64,000 nucleotides of DNA. Origin: Nitrospira sp. GTDB lineage: Bacteria > Nitrospirota > Nitrospiria > Nitrospirales > Nitrospiraceae. This document shows, one piece after another, positions 42,724 through 52,903 of the stretch. Below the pieces are notes generated by a model. That model was not told where the DNA came from, made no database searches, and saw only the letters and a list, made by a program, of their open reading frames with translations. Where the stretch lies: NCBI GenBank assembly GCA_015709715.1, contig CP054184.1, positions 915,001-979,000 of the forward strand. Reading direction: 5' to 3'. Positions within the stretch are counted from its first letter, which is position 1, and every line of letters starts with the position of its first letter. The translations under genes and the position numbers were made by a program.

Positions 42724-44970
42724 CTATTCCTGTTCCAACGCCCGGGGAATCGCCTTAGACCACTTCTCGTGCAACCGCGCGACGTCGAGGTCGACGATGC
42801 ACCCGGCCGTGCGCTGATCGCCCGCGACTCGTATCACCAAGCGGTCGCCTCCCACCATTCCGATCCGTGCAGCGGGCACCCCGGCTTCCTGAGCCAGACG
42901 AAGCACACGGTCTTCCGCCTCGGCCTTGACGGAAAGCAGCACGCGCGATTGGCTCTCTCCAAAGAGCACGGCATCCCGACGAAGGCCGTTGAGGGCTAAT
43001 TCTACCACAGCCCCCAGCCGCCGATCCGAACCCGAGATGCAGCATTCCGCCAACGCCACTGCCAATCCGCCGTCAGAACAGTCGTGCGCCGACTGGACCA
43101 GCCCCTCCCGTATGAGGTGAATCGTGCAAGCCTGCACGGCCCGCTCCGCTTCCAAATTCAGAAAGGGAGGAGAGCCCTGCTCGCGATGGTGCAGCACTTT
43201 CAGATATTCGGTTCCGCCGAGATCTTCGCGGGTCCTCCCCAGCAGAAGAATCACATTTCCATCCTGCTTAAACCACTGGGTGGCTGTACGATCGGCATGT
43301 TCGATCAAGCCGACCATCCCGATCATCGGCGTGGGATATATCGACAACTCATTCGTCTCGTTGTACAGACTGACATTGCCGCTCACGATGGGGACCTGCA
43401 GCGCTTCGCAGGCATCCTTCAGTCCCTCGATCGCCAGAACAAACTGCCACATCACCTCCGGCCGCTGCGGATTCCCGAAATTGAGACAGTCGGTCGCCCC
43501 GATCGGTTCCGCTCCCGAACAAGCCAAATTACGCGCGCATTCCGCAATCGCGATCTTGGCCCCTTCGTAGGGATTCAGCAAGCAATAGCGTCCGTTGCAA
43601 TCCACCGACAGCGCCAGCGCCTTGTCCGTTCCCTTGATGCGCAACACCGCCGCGTCCGATCCCGGCCTCACCACCGTGTTCGTGCGCACCATGTGATCGT
43701 ATTGCTCGTAGACCCAGCGTTTGCTCGCAATCGTGGGGGATTCCAGCAACGCCAGCAGCGCCGCGTCCGCATCCTTCACATCAGGCAGCGCGTCGTAATT
43801 CAACGACTGCAGCATCTCCTGATACGCCGGCGGCGCACTCGGACGGTCATACCGTGGGGCTTCATCGGCCAGAGCCTTGGCCGGCACTTCGGCCACTACC
43901 CGCCCATTCTCCTTCAACACGACCTTGCCCGTCTCGGTCACCCGCCCGATCACCGCCACATCCAAATCCCACTTCCGGCAGATGCGCAGGACTTCCTCTT
44001 CCCTACCGGCCTTGGCCACCATCAGCATGCGCTCCTGCGATTCGGACAGCATGATCTCATAGGGTGTCATGCCCGGTTCCCGCCTCGGCACATGGGCCAG
44101 TTCCAACTCAACACCGGTCCCTTCGCGCGAGGCCATTTCACAGGCAGAACTGGTCAAGCCCGCCGCGCCCATGTCTTGAATGCCGACCAGCACATCCCCC
44201 GACATCAACTCCAAACAGGCCTCGAGCAGCAGCTTCTCCGTGAACGGATCGCCCACCTGGACGGTCGGCCGCTTCTGCATGGCCTGTTCATCGAACGAGT
44301 CCGACGCCATGGTGGCTCCATGGATTCCGTCACGCCCCGTTTTGGATCCGACATAGATGACCGGATTCCCGACGCCCGCCGCCTTGCCGAGAAAAATCTT
44401 GTCCGCCGATGCGATACCCACGCAAAACACATTCACCAAAGGATTCAATGCATAAATGTCGTTGAAGACGATCTCCCCGCCCACCGTGGGTACACCCATG
44501 CAATTGCCGTAACCGGCAATGCCGGCTACCACCCCCTTGAGGAGATGACGCGTATGCGCCTGGTCCAGGCTGCCGAACCGTAACGAATTCAGCAGCGCGA
44601 TCGGTCTCGCGCCCATCGTAAAGATGTCGCGCAGAATCCCGCCCACCCCCGTCGCTGCCCCCTGATAGGGCTCGATGAACGAGGGATGGTTGTGCGACTC
44701 CATCTTGAACACGGCACAGAGGCCGTCCCCGATATCTACAGCCCCGGCGTTTTCACCCGGCCCCTGCACGACGCGCGGTCCGGTCGTGGGCAGTTTCTTC
44801 AGATGAATACGCGAACTCTTGTACGAGCAGTGCTCGCTCCACATGGCCGAGAACATGCCGAGTTCCGTCCAGTTCGGCTCGCGCCCCAGAATCTCCAGGA
44901 TTTTCTTATACTCGTCCTCGCTCAGCTTGTGCTGCTCAAGGACGGCTTTGGTGATGACCGGTGCATTCAT
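42724..44970 (-). CDS. purL: Phosphoribosylformylglycinamidine synthase subunit II
   Basis: 748-aa small-type PurL that works with PurS and PurQ to convert FGAR to FGAM. Visible signatures: [61 protein letters not shown] and [19 protein letters not shown]. The length (~740) shows it lacks fused PurS and PurQ domains, consistent with separate purS and purQ upstream. It is in the purine run, 28 bases after purQ and 8 before purF. Confidence 0.97.
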   Translation of the reverse strand: MNAPVITKAVLEQHKLSEDEYKKILEILGREPNWTELGMFSAMWSEHCSYKSSRIHLKKLPTTGPRVVQGPGENAGAVDIGDGLCAVFKMESHNHPSFIEPYQGAATGVGGILRDIFTMGARPIALLNSLRFGSLDQAHTRHLLKGVVAGIAGYGNCMGVPTVGGEIVFNDIYALNPLVNVFCVGIASADKIFLGKAAGVGNPVIYVGSKTGRDGIHGATMASDSFDEQAMQKRPTVQVGDPFTEKLLLEACLELMSGDVLVGIQDMGAAGLTSSACEMASREGTGVELELAHVPRREPGMTPYEIMLSESQERMLMVAKAGREEEVLRICRKWDLDVAVIGRVTETGKVVLKENGRVVAEVPAKALADEAPRYDRPSAPPAYQEMLQSLNYDALPDVKDADAALLALLESPTIASKRWVYEQYDHMVRTNTVVRPGSDAAVLRIKGTDKALALSVDCNGRYCLLNPYEGAKIAIAECARNLACSGAEPIGATDCLNFGNPQRPEVMWQFVLAIEGLKDACEALQVPIVSGNVSLYNETNELSIYPTPMIGMVGLIEHADRTATQWFKQDGNVILLLGRTREDLGGTEYLKVLHHREQGSPPFLNLEAERAVQACTIHLIREGLVQSAHDCSDGGLAVALAECCISGSDRRLGAVVELALNGLRRDAVLFGESQSRVLLSVKAEAEDRVLRLAQEAGVPAARIGMVGGDRLVIRVAGDQRTAGCIVDLDVARLHEKWSKAIPRALEQE

Positions 44971-44998
44971 AGCGATTCATTCTCGAAGGTCAGAAAGG

Positions 44999-45724
44999 TC
45001 AGAAATGGTCCGCCAGGGTGAGCTGCGGCGCCGAACCTTTCAGGCTGTCCAGCATCGACAAGAAAATGAGGCGGCCGTCTTCGTTGCCCAAGAGCGCCTC
45101 CGCGCTCCGTTCCGGATGCGGCATCATGCCCAACACGTTACCGTCGGCGTTCATGATCCCGGCGATGTTGTCCATGGAGCCGTTCGGGTTGACTTCAGGC
45201 GTCACCGCACCTTCGGGCGTGCAGTAGCGAAAAATCACCTGTGCGTTCGCCTTGATGCCGGCGAGCGTGACCGGATCGGTGAAGTAGTTGCCGTCGGCGT
45301 GGGCGATGGGGATGCGCAGAACTTGGCCCGACTCGCAACGGCTCGTAAAGCGCGTGGCGGCATTTTCCACCTTCACGCACACGTCTTTGCAGATGAAATT
45401 CAGCGACCGGTTGCGCAGCATCACGCCGGGCAGCAGGCCGGCTTCCAACAAAATCTGGCACCCGTTGCAAATACCGATGACCAACCCGCCCTTGGCCGCA
45501 AACTCCTTCACGCCCGCCATCACGGGAGAAAAGCGTGCGATCGCGCCGGTGCGCAAGTAGTCGCCGTAGGAGAAGCCTCCCGGTAACACCACCGCATGGA
45601 TGTCGGCCGGCAAGAGGTCCTTGTGCCAGACCATCTCCACGTCTTGCCCCAGCACGTCCTGGAAGATGTACCGGCAGTCATGATCACAGTTGCTCCCGGG
45701 AAACACCACCACGCCGATCTTCAT
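44999..45724 (-). CDS. purQ: Phosphoribosylformylglycinamidine synthase subunit I (glutaminase)
   Basis: 241 aa, class I glutamine amidotransferase subunit. Start [20 protein letters not shown], oxyanion strand [18 protein letters not shown], nucleophile Cys in [21 protein letters not shown] and the His-Pro-Glu in [17 protein letters not shown]. The ATG at 45724 has GAGGGTGA upstream. It supplies ammonia to PurL. Confidence 0.97.
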   Translation of the reverse strand: MKIGVVVFPGSNCDHDCRYIFQDVLGQDVEMVWHKDLLPADIHAVVLPGGFSYGDYLRTGAIARFSPVMAGVKEFAAKGGLVIGICNGCQILLEAGLLPGVMLRNRSLNFICKDVCVKVENAATRFTSRCESGQVLRIPIAHADGNYFTDPVTLAGIKANAQVIFRYCTPEGAVTPEVNPNGSMDNIAGIMNADGNVLGMMPHPERSAEALLGNEDGRLIFLSMLDSLKGSAPQLTLADHF

Positions 45725-45752
45725 TTCACTCACCCTCGCGTCTCCACCGTAC

Positions 45753-45992
45753 TCACTGCAGCTCGTACCGATAATCCTCGATCACCGTGTTCGCCAGGAG
45801 TTTCTCGCACATCTGCTTCACCTGCGCATCAGCCTTGGCGCGATCCGACTCGTTCACGTCCACTTCCATGTATTTGCCCACCCGCACGTTCGTCGCGTTC
45901 TTGAAACCCAGAGAGTCCAACGCGTGCTCAATCGCTTTTCCCTGCGGGTCCAAAATACCTTGCTTCAACGTCACATGAATCTTGGCCTTCAT
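45753..45992 (-). CDS. purS: Phosphoribosylformylglycinamidine synthase subunit PurS
   Basis: 79-aa PurS, structural link between PurQ and PurL. Signature: [20 protein letters not shown], then [19 protein letters not shown] and [17 protein letters not shown]. The ATG at 45992 overlaps the stop of the small membrane-protein gene by ATGA, fixing the start. Confidence 0.94.
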   Translation of the reverse strand: MKAKIHVTLKQGILDPQGKAIEHALDSLGFKNATNVRVGKYMEVDVNESDRAKADAQVKQMCEKLLANTVIEDYRYELQ

Positions 45993-46216
45993 TGTGCCTT
46001 CCCCGCTTCCCGCTGCTCTTTGGTAACCCGCTTCACATATTTCCGAATCTGAAAAATCACCCACACCGTGCCCAGCCCCGCAAGGGCCAGCAGCACGAAG
46101 GCCCACCGCCAGGGGGACTCCTTGAGATGGTAGGCCATCAAAGCCACCGTCGCGGCCCATACCAGAATCGCCGCCACCAGGCCGTAGTTCAGGAACAACT
46201 GCAGCAACCGATTCAT
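45989..46216 (-). CDS. Small two-helix membrane protein inside the pur run
   Basis: 75 aa from the ATG at 46216 (GTG at 46234, overlapping the purC stop, is possible). Two membrane helices: NYGLVAAILVWAATVALMAYHL and WRWAFVLLALAGLGTVWVIF (second hydrophobic run), then a basic cytoplasmic tail. No known family. It sits between purC and purS with an ATGA overlap into purS, so it is made with purine enzymes although it is not a purine enzyme. Confidence 0.72.
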   Translation of the reverse strand: MNRLLQLFLNYGLVAAILVWAATVALMAYHLKESPWRWAFVLLALAGLGTVWVIFQIRKYVKRVTKEQREAGKAQ

Positions 46217-46226
46217 CGCCTCTGCC

Positions 46227-46940
46227 CTACTCACAGACCCGCTTCAGCACCTCCTGATACGCCTCCTCCACCTTGCCCAAGTCCTTGCGGAATCGATCCT
46301 TGTCCATCGATTCCTGCGTCGCCTGGTCCCAGAACCGGCAGGTATCGGGCGAAATTTCGTCTGCCAGGATCAGGCGGTTGTGAAACACTCCGAACTCCAG
46401 TTTGAAATCGACGAGAACCATGCGCCGCTCCTTGAAAAAGGGCTGCAGTACCTCGTTGACCTTGCGGCCCAACTCGCGCATTTCCCGCAGCACGGCCGGC
46501 GTCGCCACGTTCAGCAAACGCAGGTGATCGTCGTTCACTAAGGGATCACCGAGCGCATCGTCCTTGTAATAAAACTCGATGATCGGCGGGATGATGGCGG
46601 CCCCTTCCTTGAGGCCCAACCGTTTGGCCAAACTCCCCGCGACGACGTTCCGCACGACCACCTCGACCGGTACGATCGTCACCTTCTTGGTGAGCATCTC
46701 GCGGTCGCTGACGCGCTCGAGGAAATGTGTCTCGATTCCCCGGTCCTCCAGGAGTCGAAACAACCGCTCCGACACCTTGTTGTTGACCACGCCTTTGTCG
46801 GCGATCGTCCCGCGCTTCTGCGCGTTGAACGCCGTAGCGTCGTCTTTGAAGTAGTGCAACACCTGGTCGGGCCGATCGGTCGCAAAAATTTTCTTGGCCT
46901 TGCCCTCGTAGATCATCGTCCCCTTCGATTCGCCAGCCAT
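46227..46940 (-). CDS. purC: SAICAR synthetase
   Basis: 237-aa phosphoribosylaminoimidazole-succinocarboxamide synthase. Start MAGESKGTMIYEGKAKKIFA, with DDATAFNAQKRGTIADKG, PVEVVVRNVVAGSLAKRLG and DFKLEFGVFHNRLILADEIS as family motifs. ATG at 46940 has GGAGG 6 bases upstream and is preferred to the GTG at 46943. It follows cld by 12 bases. Confidence 0.96.
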   Translation of the reverse strand: MAGESKGTMIYEGKAKKIFATDRPDQVLHYFKDDATAFNAQKRGTIADKGVVNNKVSERLFRLLEDRGIETHFLERVSDREMLTKKVTIVPVEVVVRNVVAGSLAKRLGLKEGAAIIPPIIEFYYKDDALGDPLVNDDHLRLLNVATPAVLREMRELGRKVNEVLQPFFKERRMVLVDFKLEFGVFHNRLILADEISPDTCRFWDQATQESMDKDRFRKDLGKVEEAYQEVLKRVCE

Positions 46941-46952
46941 CACCGTCCTCCG

Positions 46953-47747
46953 CTATCGTGCGAACGATTCGAGAATGTCATCCAGCGGGCTGAGGGTTCC
47001 CAACAGTGTGGGGTGCCCGATTCGGCGCACGTGCCGGTATTCCTTTACCTGCTCCAGGGCCCGCATCAAACGCTGGAACTCCTCCAACCGGTCCGTTTCG
47101 AAATAGGTAATGAAGTCGAAATCGTCCAGGCCGGTCGAGTGGTAGAGTTTCCGCTTCACGACGGGCGTATAGGCCAATGCGGCCTGCGTGTGCTCTTGGA
47201 TGAGCGCCTGACGCGCCGTTTGATCCAGCGCCCACCAGTCGGCATCCTTACGGATGGGAATGACGATCACATAGGGCCTCGCCCCCACCTCGGCCTGCCC
47301 CTTCAACGCTGCCTTCAGCTCGTCGGAAAACTCCGACGCATAGGCGGCTGGCTTCGTGACCCCTTGCAGATAGGTCGCGGCTTCCAGATAACGCCCGAAC
47401 CTGGTTCCCAAGAGCGACACCAAGAACTGCTGGTTATCCGAGAGGGACCGGGCATGCAGCCGGAACATGAAGTCCGCGTGGTCCGAGAGCCCGCGCAGCA
47501 AGTAGGTCTCAACCACGATTTTGCTCGAAAACTGCTCGATCAGCCCCTTCACCTCCGACACGGCAATGACCCGCGCCTCCCCCGTGAGGTTCCACCACTC
47601 ATGCTTCATCTGAAACGCGGCAAAGGTTGCGTAAACGCCGGGATCCGACAACAGCTTTTCCCGTTCGGCGGAACCAGCCGCCTGCGCCGTCCCTCCCATC
47701 AGCAGCCCCGTCAGCAATGCCACAGCACATACCCACCGTAGGATCAT
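46953..47747 (-). CDS. cld: Chlorite dismutase, exported long-type
   Basis: 264 aa, heme enzyme converting chlorite to chloride and O2. Signal peptide MILRWVCAVALLTGLLMGGT plus AQAAG. The mature sequence matches the Nitrospira enzyme as I remember it: REKLLSDPGVYATFAAFQMK, YLLRGLSDHADFMFRLHARS, KDADWWALDQTARQALIQEH, then VVKRKLYHSTGLDDFDFITY with the distal Arg and GHPTLLGTLSPLDDILE. The His of the proximal ligand region (LIQEHTQAAL) is present. It is probably periplasmic and active. Its ATG overlaps the purB stop (ATGA). Confidence 0.95.
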   Translation of the reverse strand: MILRWVCAVALLTGLLMGGTAQAAGSAEREKLLSDPGVYATFAAFQMKHEWWNLTGEARVIAVSEVKGLIEQFSSKIVVETYLLRGLSDHADFMFRLHARSLSDNQQFLVSLLGTRFGRYLEAATYLQGVTKPAAYASEFSDELKAALKGQAEVGARPYVIVIPIRKDADWWALDQTARQALIQEHTQAALAYTPVVKRKLYHSTGLDDFDFITYFETDRLEEFQRLMRALEQVKEYRHVRRIGHPTLLGTLSPLDDILESFAR

Positions 47748-49078
47748 GCCCGCCTCCTGCGCTTCCGAGCGGATCGAGCGGCACCCGAACTGAACACGCG
47801 TCGAAATACCTGGTCGAGATGTCGCAGATAGTAGGTGGGATCGAAGCAGGCGGCGATCTCCTTGGCGGTCAGGTGGGTGATAATGAAGGGGTCGCGACTC
47901 ACCAGTTCTTGAAACCCGACGCCGCCCTTCCAGGCCGTCATGGCGTTGCGCTGCACCGCCTCGTACGATTCCTTCCGCTGAGCCCCTTTCTCGATCAAGG
48001 CCAACAGCAGCCGTTGCGAATAGACCAACCCGCCGGTCAATTCCAAATTCCGCTTCATGCGGTCGGGATAGACGATGAGGTGTTTCACCAGGTCGGTCAC
48101 CCGAGCCAACATGTAATCGATCAGGATCGTGCTGTCCGGCATGATGACCCGTTCCACCGACGAATGGCTGATGTCTCGTTCATGCCAGAGCGCCACGTTT
48201 TCCATCGCCGTCAGGCTGTTCGCGCGCACCAGACGGGCCAACCCGCAGAGGTTTTCGGAGGCGATGGGATTCCGCTTGTGCGGCATCGCCGACGATCCCT
48301 TTTGTCCCTCGGCGAAGTATTCTTCCGCCTCCAGCACTTCCGTCCGCTGGAGATGTCGGATCTCCGTCGCGATCTTTTCAATGCTGGCGGCCAACAGGGC
48401 CAAGGCAGCCACGTAGGCGGCATGGCGGTCGCGCTGCACCACTTGATTGGATACCGGATCGGACGTGAGCCCCATCTGGGCACAGACGTACTCTTCGATT
48501 TCCGGCCCCTGGTGTGCAAAGGTGCCCATCGCGCCCGACAGTTTGCCCACGGCAATGTCCTGCCGTACCGCCTGCAATCTGGTCCGGTGGCGACAAGCTT
48601 CTTCGTACCAAATGGCCAACTTGAAGCCGAACGACACCGGCTCCCCGTGAATGCCGTGCGACCGCCCGACCATGACGGTCCGCCGATGTTCGTAGGCCCG
48701 TTTCTTGAGCACGGCGATCAACTCGTCGAGGTCTTCGAGAATCAGATCGAGGGCTTCCGTCATCTGCACCGCGAGCGAGGTGTCGACAATGTCCGACGAG
48801 GTCAACCCCATGTGCAGGAACCGATGTTCCGGGCCCACCGAATCCATGAGCGATTCCAGAAAGGCGATCACGTCGTGTTTGGTGACCTTCTCGATCTCGG
48901 CAATGCGCGCCACGTCGATCCTGGCCTTCTTCCGAATCCTGGCGCTCGTGCCGCGCGGGACCTGGCCGTCGCGCTCGAACGCGGCACAGGCCTGCAGTTC
49001 GACCTCGAGCCAAATCTCATACTTGTGTTTGAGCTCCCAAATGGCGCTCATCTTGGGTCTGGTATACCGATCAATCAT
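47744..49078 (-). CDS. purB: Adenylosuccinate lyase
   Basis: 444-aa fumarase/aspartase-superfamily enzyme acting twice in purine synthesis (SAICAR to AICAR, adenylosuccinate to AMP). Start MIDRYTRPKMSAIWELKHKY, conserved GLTSSDIVDTSLAVQM, active-site His region GRSHGIHGEPVSFG and signature GSSAMPHKRNPIASENL. The ATG at 49078 is the natural start. The in-frame open stretch upstream does not look like the family. The C-terminus ends in a basic RKRRRRA tail overlapping cld. Confidence 0.97.
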   Translation of the reverse strand: MIDRYTRPKMSAIWELKHKYEIWLEVELQACAAFERDGQVPRGTSARIRKKARIDVARIAEIEKVTKHDVIAFLESLMDSVGPEHRFLHMGLTSSDIVDTSLAVQMTEALDLILEDLDELIAVLKKRAYEHRRTVMVGRSHGIHGEPVSFGFKLAIWYEEACRHRTRLQAVRQDIAVGKLSGAMGTFAHQGPEIEEYVCAQMGLTSDPVSNQVVQRDRHAAYVAALALLAASIEKIATEIRHLQRTEVLEAEEYFAEGQKGSSAMPHKRNPIASENLCGLARLVRANSLTAMENVALWHERDISHSSVERVIMPDSTILIDYMLARVTDLVKHLIVYPDRMKRNLELTGGLVYSQRLLLALIEKGAQRKESYEAVQRNAMTAWKGGVGFQELVSRDPFIITHLTAKEIAACFDPTYYLRHLDQVFRRVFSSGAARSARKRRRRA

Positions 49079-49152
49079 GGCGGTCTCTGTTGTTCGCCTC
49101 TCGTGAATCGTCGTTCGTGCGCGCGCCGACGTTACGCAGCCGGACGGCAGTG

Positions 49153-49629
49153 TTACGCCCCTTGCGACACCTCGTTGCTGTCGGCTCCCACCACCGGCAG
49201 TTCGGGGAAAGCCCGTTTCCGCTCCAAGCGGTTGTCCGAACTCAGCACTTTGTCCAGGATGCCGTTGACAAACTTGGAGGCTTCCTCGTCGCCGAAACTC
49301 TTGGCCAATTCGATGGCCTCGTTCAGGGTCACTTTGGCCGGCACTTCCGGCACGTAGAGTAATTCGAAGCAGCCCAGCCGCAGGATATTGCGGTCGATGA
49401 TCGGCATCCGGCTGACCTTCCAATTGGTCGCATGCCGCCCGATCAACGCATCCAGGTCCTGCCTATGCGTGAGCACGCCGGCCACCAACCGATCCGCAAA
49501 GGCACGCAGCTCCTCCGACAAGGGATACTGCACCCAGAAGTCTTCCAACCAGGCCCCGGCCTGGCCGTGGATGTCGTACTGAAAGAGGACCTGTACCGCC
49601 CGTTCACGGGCCTGGTGTCGAGAGGCCAT
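49153..49629 (-). CDS. nusB: Transcription antitermination factor NusB
   Basis: 158-aa NusB, partner of NusE/S10 in antitermination of rRNA operons. The all-helical fold is shown by [20 protein letters not shown] at the start and by [40 protein letters not shown] and [10 protein letters not shown], which are diagnostic. It follows ribH by 13 bases, a common bacterial pairing. Confidence 0.94.
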   Translation of the reverse strand: MASRHQARERAVQVLFQYDIHGQAGAWLEDFWVQYPLSEELRAFADRLVAGVLTHRQDLDALIGRHATNWKVSRMPIIDRNILRLGCFELLYVPEVPAKVTLNEAIELAKSFGDEEASKFVNGILDKVLSSDNRLERKRAFPELPVVGADSNEVSQGA

Positions 49630-49642
49630 AGGATGTCGCCGG

Positions 49643-50158
49643 TCAGCGCGCGCGCCTCGTCGCGTTCTTCGAGGGTCGCTGCGAAGAAGCAGGCTTTCGA
49701 AGAAGTTTCATGAGATTCGCCATTTCGATCGCCGTGCGAGCGGCATCGGCGCCTCGATTGAGCTTACCGGGATCCGCCCGCTCGGTTGCCTGCGCCACCG
49801 TATCCGTGGTCAGGACGCCGAACACCACCGGCACGTCCGTCTCCAGCGACGCTTGAAGGATGCCCCGGCTGACTTCAGTACTGATGTACTCGAAATGGGG
49901 CGTGTCGCCGCGAATGACCGCTCCCAAGCAGATCACGGCATCCACTCGACCAGACCGGGCCAGTTGGCGGGCGACCAAGGGAATTTCAAAGGCGCCTGGG
50001 ACCCGGACCACCTCGATGGCGCCCTCCACCACCCCTGCCTGCTTCAGCACCGCCACACAGGCAGTGAGCAGACGTCCCGTCACAAACGTATTGAATTTAC
50101 TCGCAACGATGCCGAAGGCCAGCCCCGTCGCGTCATGGGATCCTGTACGGATTTTCAT
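49643..50158 (-). CDS. ribH: 6,7-dimethyl-8-ribityllumazine synthase
   Basis: 171-aa lumazine synthase, penultimate step of riboflavin synthesis. Motifs: [58 protein letters not shown] and [16 protein letters not shown]. The C-terminal ~20 residues are basic and disordered. ATG at 50158 starts MKIRTGSHD. It sits 131 bases after ribBA. Confidence 0.95.
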   Translation of the reverse strand: MKIRTGSHDATGLAFGIVASKFNTFVTGRLLTACVAVLKQAGVVEGAIEVVRVPGAFEIPLVARQLARSGRVDAVICLGAVIRGDTPHFEYISTEVSRGILQASLETDVPVVFGVLTTDTVAQATERADPGKLNRGADAARTAIEMANLMKLLRKPASSQRPSKNATRRAR

Positions 50159-50289
50159 CGCACCGTGTGATGGCTCGCCCGTCTCATCCCGCTGCCTGGG
50201 AGAAGAAGGCGCGATCATACCTGGAATGGGCCTCAAATGGCTATACGTTTCGGGGCGATGATCGGTGGCAAAACCGCGGACGCCGGCCG

Positions 50290-51495
50290 CTACACTTTTT
50301 TCAGGATGTGGCCGAGCTTGGCTTTCTTCGTGCGGAGATAGCGTTCGTTATGGGCACGGGGGGCAATCTCGATCGGGACACGCTCGACGACTTTGAGTCC
50401 GTAGCCTTCGATGCCGACGATCTTGCGTGGGTTGTTGGTAATCAGACGAATGTGATGCAGCCCCAGCTGCACGAGGATTTGAGCCCCGACCCCGTAATCG
50501 CGCAGATCGGCCTTGAAGCCCAACTGCAGATTCGCTTCGACGGTGTCGCTGCCGTGGTCCTGGAGACCGTACGCCTTGATCTTGTTGAGCAGCCCGATGC
50601 CGCGGCCCTCTTGATTCAAGTAGAGCAGGACGCCGCGCCCGTCCTTTTGAATAATCTCCATGGCTCGATGCAATTGGTCGCGGCAATCACAGCGCAGTGA
50701 GCCCAACGCGTCGGCCGTCAGGCAGCCGGAGTGGACGCGAACCAGGGTCGGGTTTTCATCCACCTGTCCCTTGACCAGCGCAATGTGGGTCGCACCGTCG
50801 ATCTCGCTCTGGAAGGCGACGGCCTCGAACTCCCCAAACGACGTGGGCAAGGCGGCGCTCGCCGCCCTGGTCACGAAGGTTTCCCGATGCATGCGGTATT
50901 CGATCAGAGCCTTGATCGTCACCATTTTCAGCTTGTGTCGTTTGGCAAACTTGGTCAATTCCGGCACCCGGGCCATCGTGCCGTCTTCGTTCATGATTTC
51001 GCAGATCACCCCCGCCGGATAGAGCCCTGCCAACCGCGCCAGGTCCACCGACCCTTCGGTCTGACCCGCTCGACGCAGTACGCCTCCCACCTGGGCCTTC
51101 AAGGGAAAGATGTGGCCGGGACGCGCCAGGTCCGCCGGCACCGACTGAGGATCGATGGCCACATGGATGGTCGTCGCCCGGTCGGCGGCGGAAATACCGG
51201 TCGTGATCCCCTTCCTGGCATCGATAGAGACGGTGAAGGCCGTGCCGAAGGTCGCGGTGTTTTCCACCGCTTGTGGCGGCAGCTGCAGTTGTTCCACCCG
51301 CTCCGGCGTCAGCGCCAGACAAATCAGCCCGCGCGCATGCTTAGCCATGAAATTGACGGCCTGCGGCGTCACCTTGCCGGCCGCCATGACCAGGTCGCCT
51401 TCGTTTTCGCGATCCTCGTCGTCGACCAGGATGATGAACTTGCCCTTTTTGATGTCCTTGATTGCGTCTTCGATGGGATCAAACAGTTTCGCCAT
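50290..51495 (-). CDS. ribBA: Bifunctional DHBP synthase / GTP cyclohydrolase II
   Basis: 401 aa. The N-terminal RibB domain (residues ~1-205) has [18 protein letters not shown] and a T-T-G-I-S-A-A-D-R segment. The C-terminal RibA domain has the zinc-binding [18 protein letters not shown] and [19 protein letters not shown]. It makes both riboflavin precursors, from ribulose 5-phosphate and from GTP. It follows the NarK-like gene by six bases. No FMN riboswitch is seen upstream. Confidence 0.96.
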   Translation of the reverse strand: MAKLFDPIEDAIKDIKKGKFIILVDDEDRENEGDLVMAAGKVTPQAVNFMAKHARGLICLALTPERVEQLQLPPQAVENTATFGTAFTVSIDARKGITTGISAADRATTIHVAIDPQSVPADLARPGHIFPLKAQVGGVLRRAGQTEGSVDLARLAGLYPAGVICEIMNEDGTMARVPELTKFAKRHKLKMVTIKALIEYRMHRETFVTRAASAALPTSFGEFEAVAFQSEIDGATHIALVKGQVDENPTLVRVHSGCLTADALGSLRCDCRDQLHRAMEIIQKDGRGVLLYLNQEGRGIGLLNKIKAYGLQDHGSDTVEANLQLGFKADLRDYGVGAQILVQLGLHHIRLITNNPRKIVGIEGYGLKVVERVPIEIAPRAHNERYLRTKKAKLGHILKKV

Positions 51496-51501
51496 GGTGC
51501 C

Positions 51502-52746
51502 TCAGCTAACCCTTTTCGCCCCGCGCCTGTCAATGGGGAACACCTCGGCATCTGCCTCCTGGCCGAGCATCCGTGCCTGACACCGTAAGGCCGAGCAGAC
51601 CGTCAGGGCCGCAGCCACGCTCACCAGGGCCAGCCCCGCAAAGCCGATGGCATAGGTGCCCGCGCTGCCGCGCAACAGACCGAACCAGAGGGGCAGGATG
51701 AATCCGCCGATCCCCCCGGCGGCCCCCACCAATCCCGAAGCCAGACCGATATCCCGGGGAAACCACTCCGAGACGATCTGGAAAACCACCCCGTTGCCGA
51801 ATCCCAACAGCGCCACGGTTCCGACGAGCAACCCGACGGCCCAGCCCAGTGGCGGCAGAAACCCTGTGAGGGTGTTCAACAAAGCAAGCCCGAGAAAGAC
51901 TCCCGCCAGCAGGCGCAGCCCACCATAACGGTCGGCCCACCGTCCACCGAACGGCCGGATCACGCTGCCGATCAACCCGCAGAGCGCAGCCACCGTCCCG
52001 CCAAAGACAGCCTCACTCCCATACTGGTCGTGCAACAACACCGGCAGGAAACTCGTCAGCCCGACGAATCCACCGAACGTGATGCCGTAGACCAGGCAGA
52101 GCCAATACACCGACGGCTGCCGAATCAAGTCCCACGCGGCTTGCCACCAAACTCCGCCCACCGCCGCCTCTCTTGGCCGCTCTTCCCGCACCGCCAGGGC
52201 AAACAGGATGAAGGTCAGGCAGAGCGGAATCAGCATCAGGCCGCAGGCGCCCTGCCAGCCGAGGGTCCCCGCCCAGCGGGGGGTCAGCCAAAAGACCAGC
52301 ACGGTCCCGATATTTCCCGAAGCCACCAGTCCCAACACCAAACCTTGGTGAGCGGGAGGATAGGCCTTGCTCGCCACTGGCAAGGCCACGGCGAAACTCG
52401 CTCCGCCCGCGCCCAGCAATGAGCCAATCGCCAGCAGCTCGGAATAACTGCCGCTACCTGTGGTGGCCCAGATCACCGCGAGGGCTTGGAGCCCCAGCAC
52501 GGCCAGGCCGGTTACTTTCGTGCCGTACCAGTCGCAACTCCAGCCCGCCACAATACGCAGAAGGGCGCCGCTCAGCAACGGAAGCGCGATCAACAACCCC
52601 TGCTGACCCGCCGTCAGCCGCAGCGCGTCGCCGATCGGTACGGCCAACGCACCGAATAGCAACCAAACCATAAAGCTCACGGTCAGGTGCAACCAGGCTC
52701 CCACCAACGTCGGAACATGTCCTGTCCGCAGGGCCGATTTCACCAC
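51502..52746 (-). CDS. MFS transporter, NarK-type nitrate/nitrite porter
   Basis: About 414 aa with twelve hydrophobic segments. NarK/Nas features: NSM-like signature GFGNGVVFQIVSEWFPRDIG followed by LASGLVGAAGGIGGF, and an earlier LGAGGASFAVALPVASKAYP, the paired nitrate-signature regions. GRWADRYGG is the MFS loop motif. It probably exchanges nitrate and nitrite across the inner membrane. The GTG at 52746 is chosen to start just before the first helix (HLTVSFMVWLLFGALAVPI); the start is uncertain. It leads the ribBA-ribH-nusB-pur run. Confidence 0.86.
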   Translation of the reverse strand: MVKSALRTGHVPTLVGAWLHLTVSFMVWLLFGALAVPIGDALRLTAGQQGLLIALPLLSGALLRIVAGWSCDWYGTKVTGLAVLGLQALAVIWATTGSGSYSELLAIGSLLGAGGASFAVALPVASKAYPPAHQGLVLGLVASGNIGTVLVFWLTPRWAGTLGWQGACGLMLIPLCLTFILFALAVREERPREAAVGGVWWQAAWDLIRQPSVYWLCLVYGITFGGFVGLTSFLPVLLHDQYGSEAVFGGTVAALCGLIGSVIRPFGGRWADRYGGLRLLAGVFLGLALLNTLTGFLPPLGWAVGLLVGTVALLGFGNGVVFQIVSEWFPRDIGLASGLVGAAGGIGGFILPLWFGLLRGSAGTYAIGFAGLALVSVAAALTVCSALRCQARMLGQEADAEVFPIDRRGAKRVS

Positions 52747-52903
52747 GACAGGGGCTCTCCTACTCCTTGCATCACAGGACCCGTCGCACCTTGCGACAGC
52801 AGCCCGTGCAGGCTCCACGCACTATACGAGGCACCATTTCGCCGACGCAAGGACTCCTCACATCTGTTATAGTCTCCATTCGTACCAACCGATTCCCGAT
52901 GGC

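Noticed and set aside
43084-44583. 499-aa open frame antisense to purL
   Set aside because: Arg/His/Gln-rich low-complexity translation opposite a clear PurL; a GC-driven shadow.
50159-50289. FMN riboswitch or other riboswitch near ribBA/ribH
   Set aside because: The gaps are short and I see none of the conserved RFN blocks; likewise no purine riboswitch before guaB or the pur genes.
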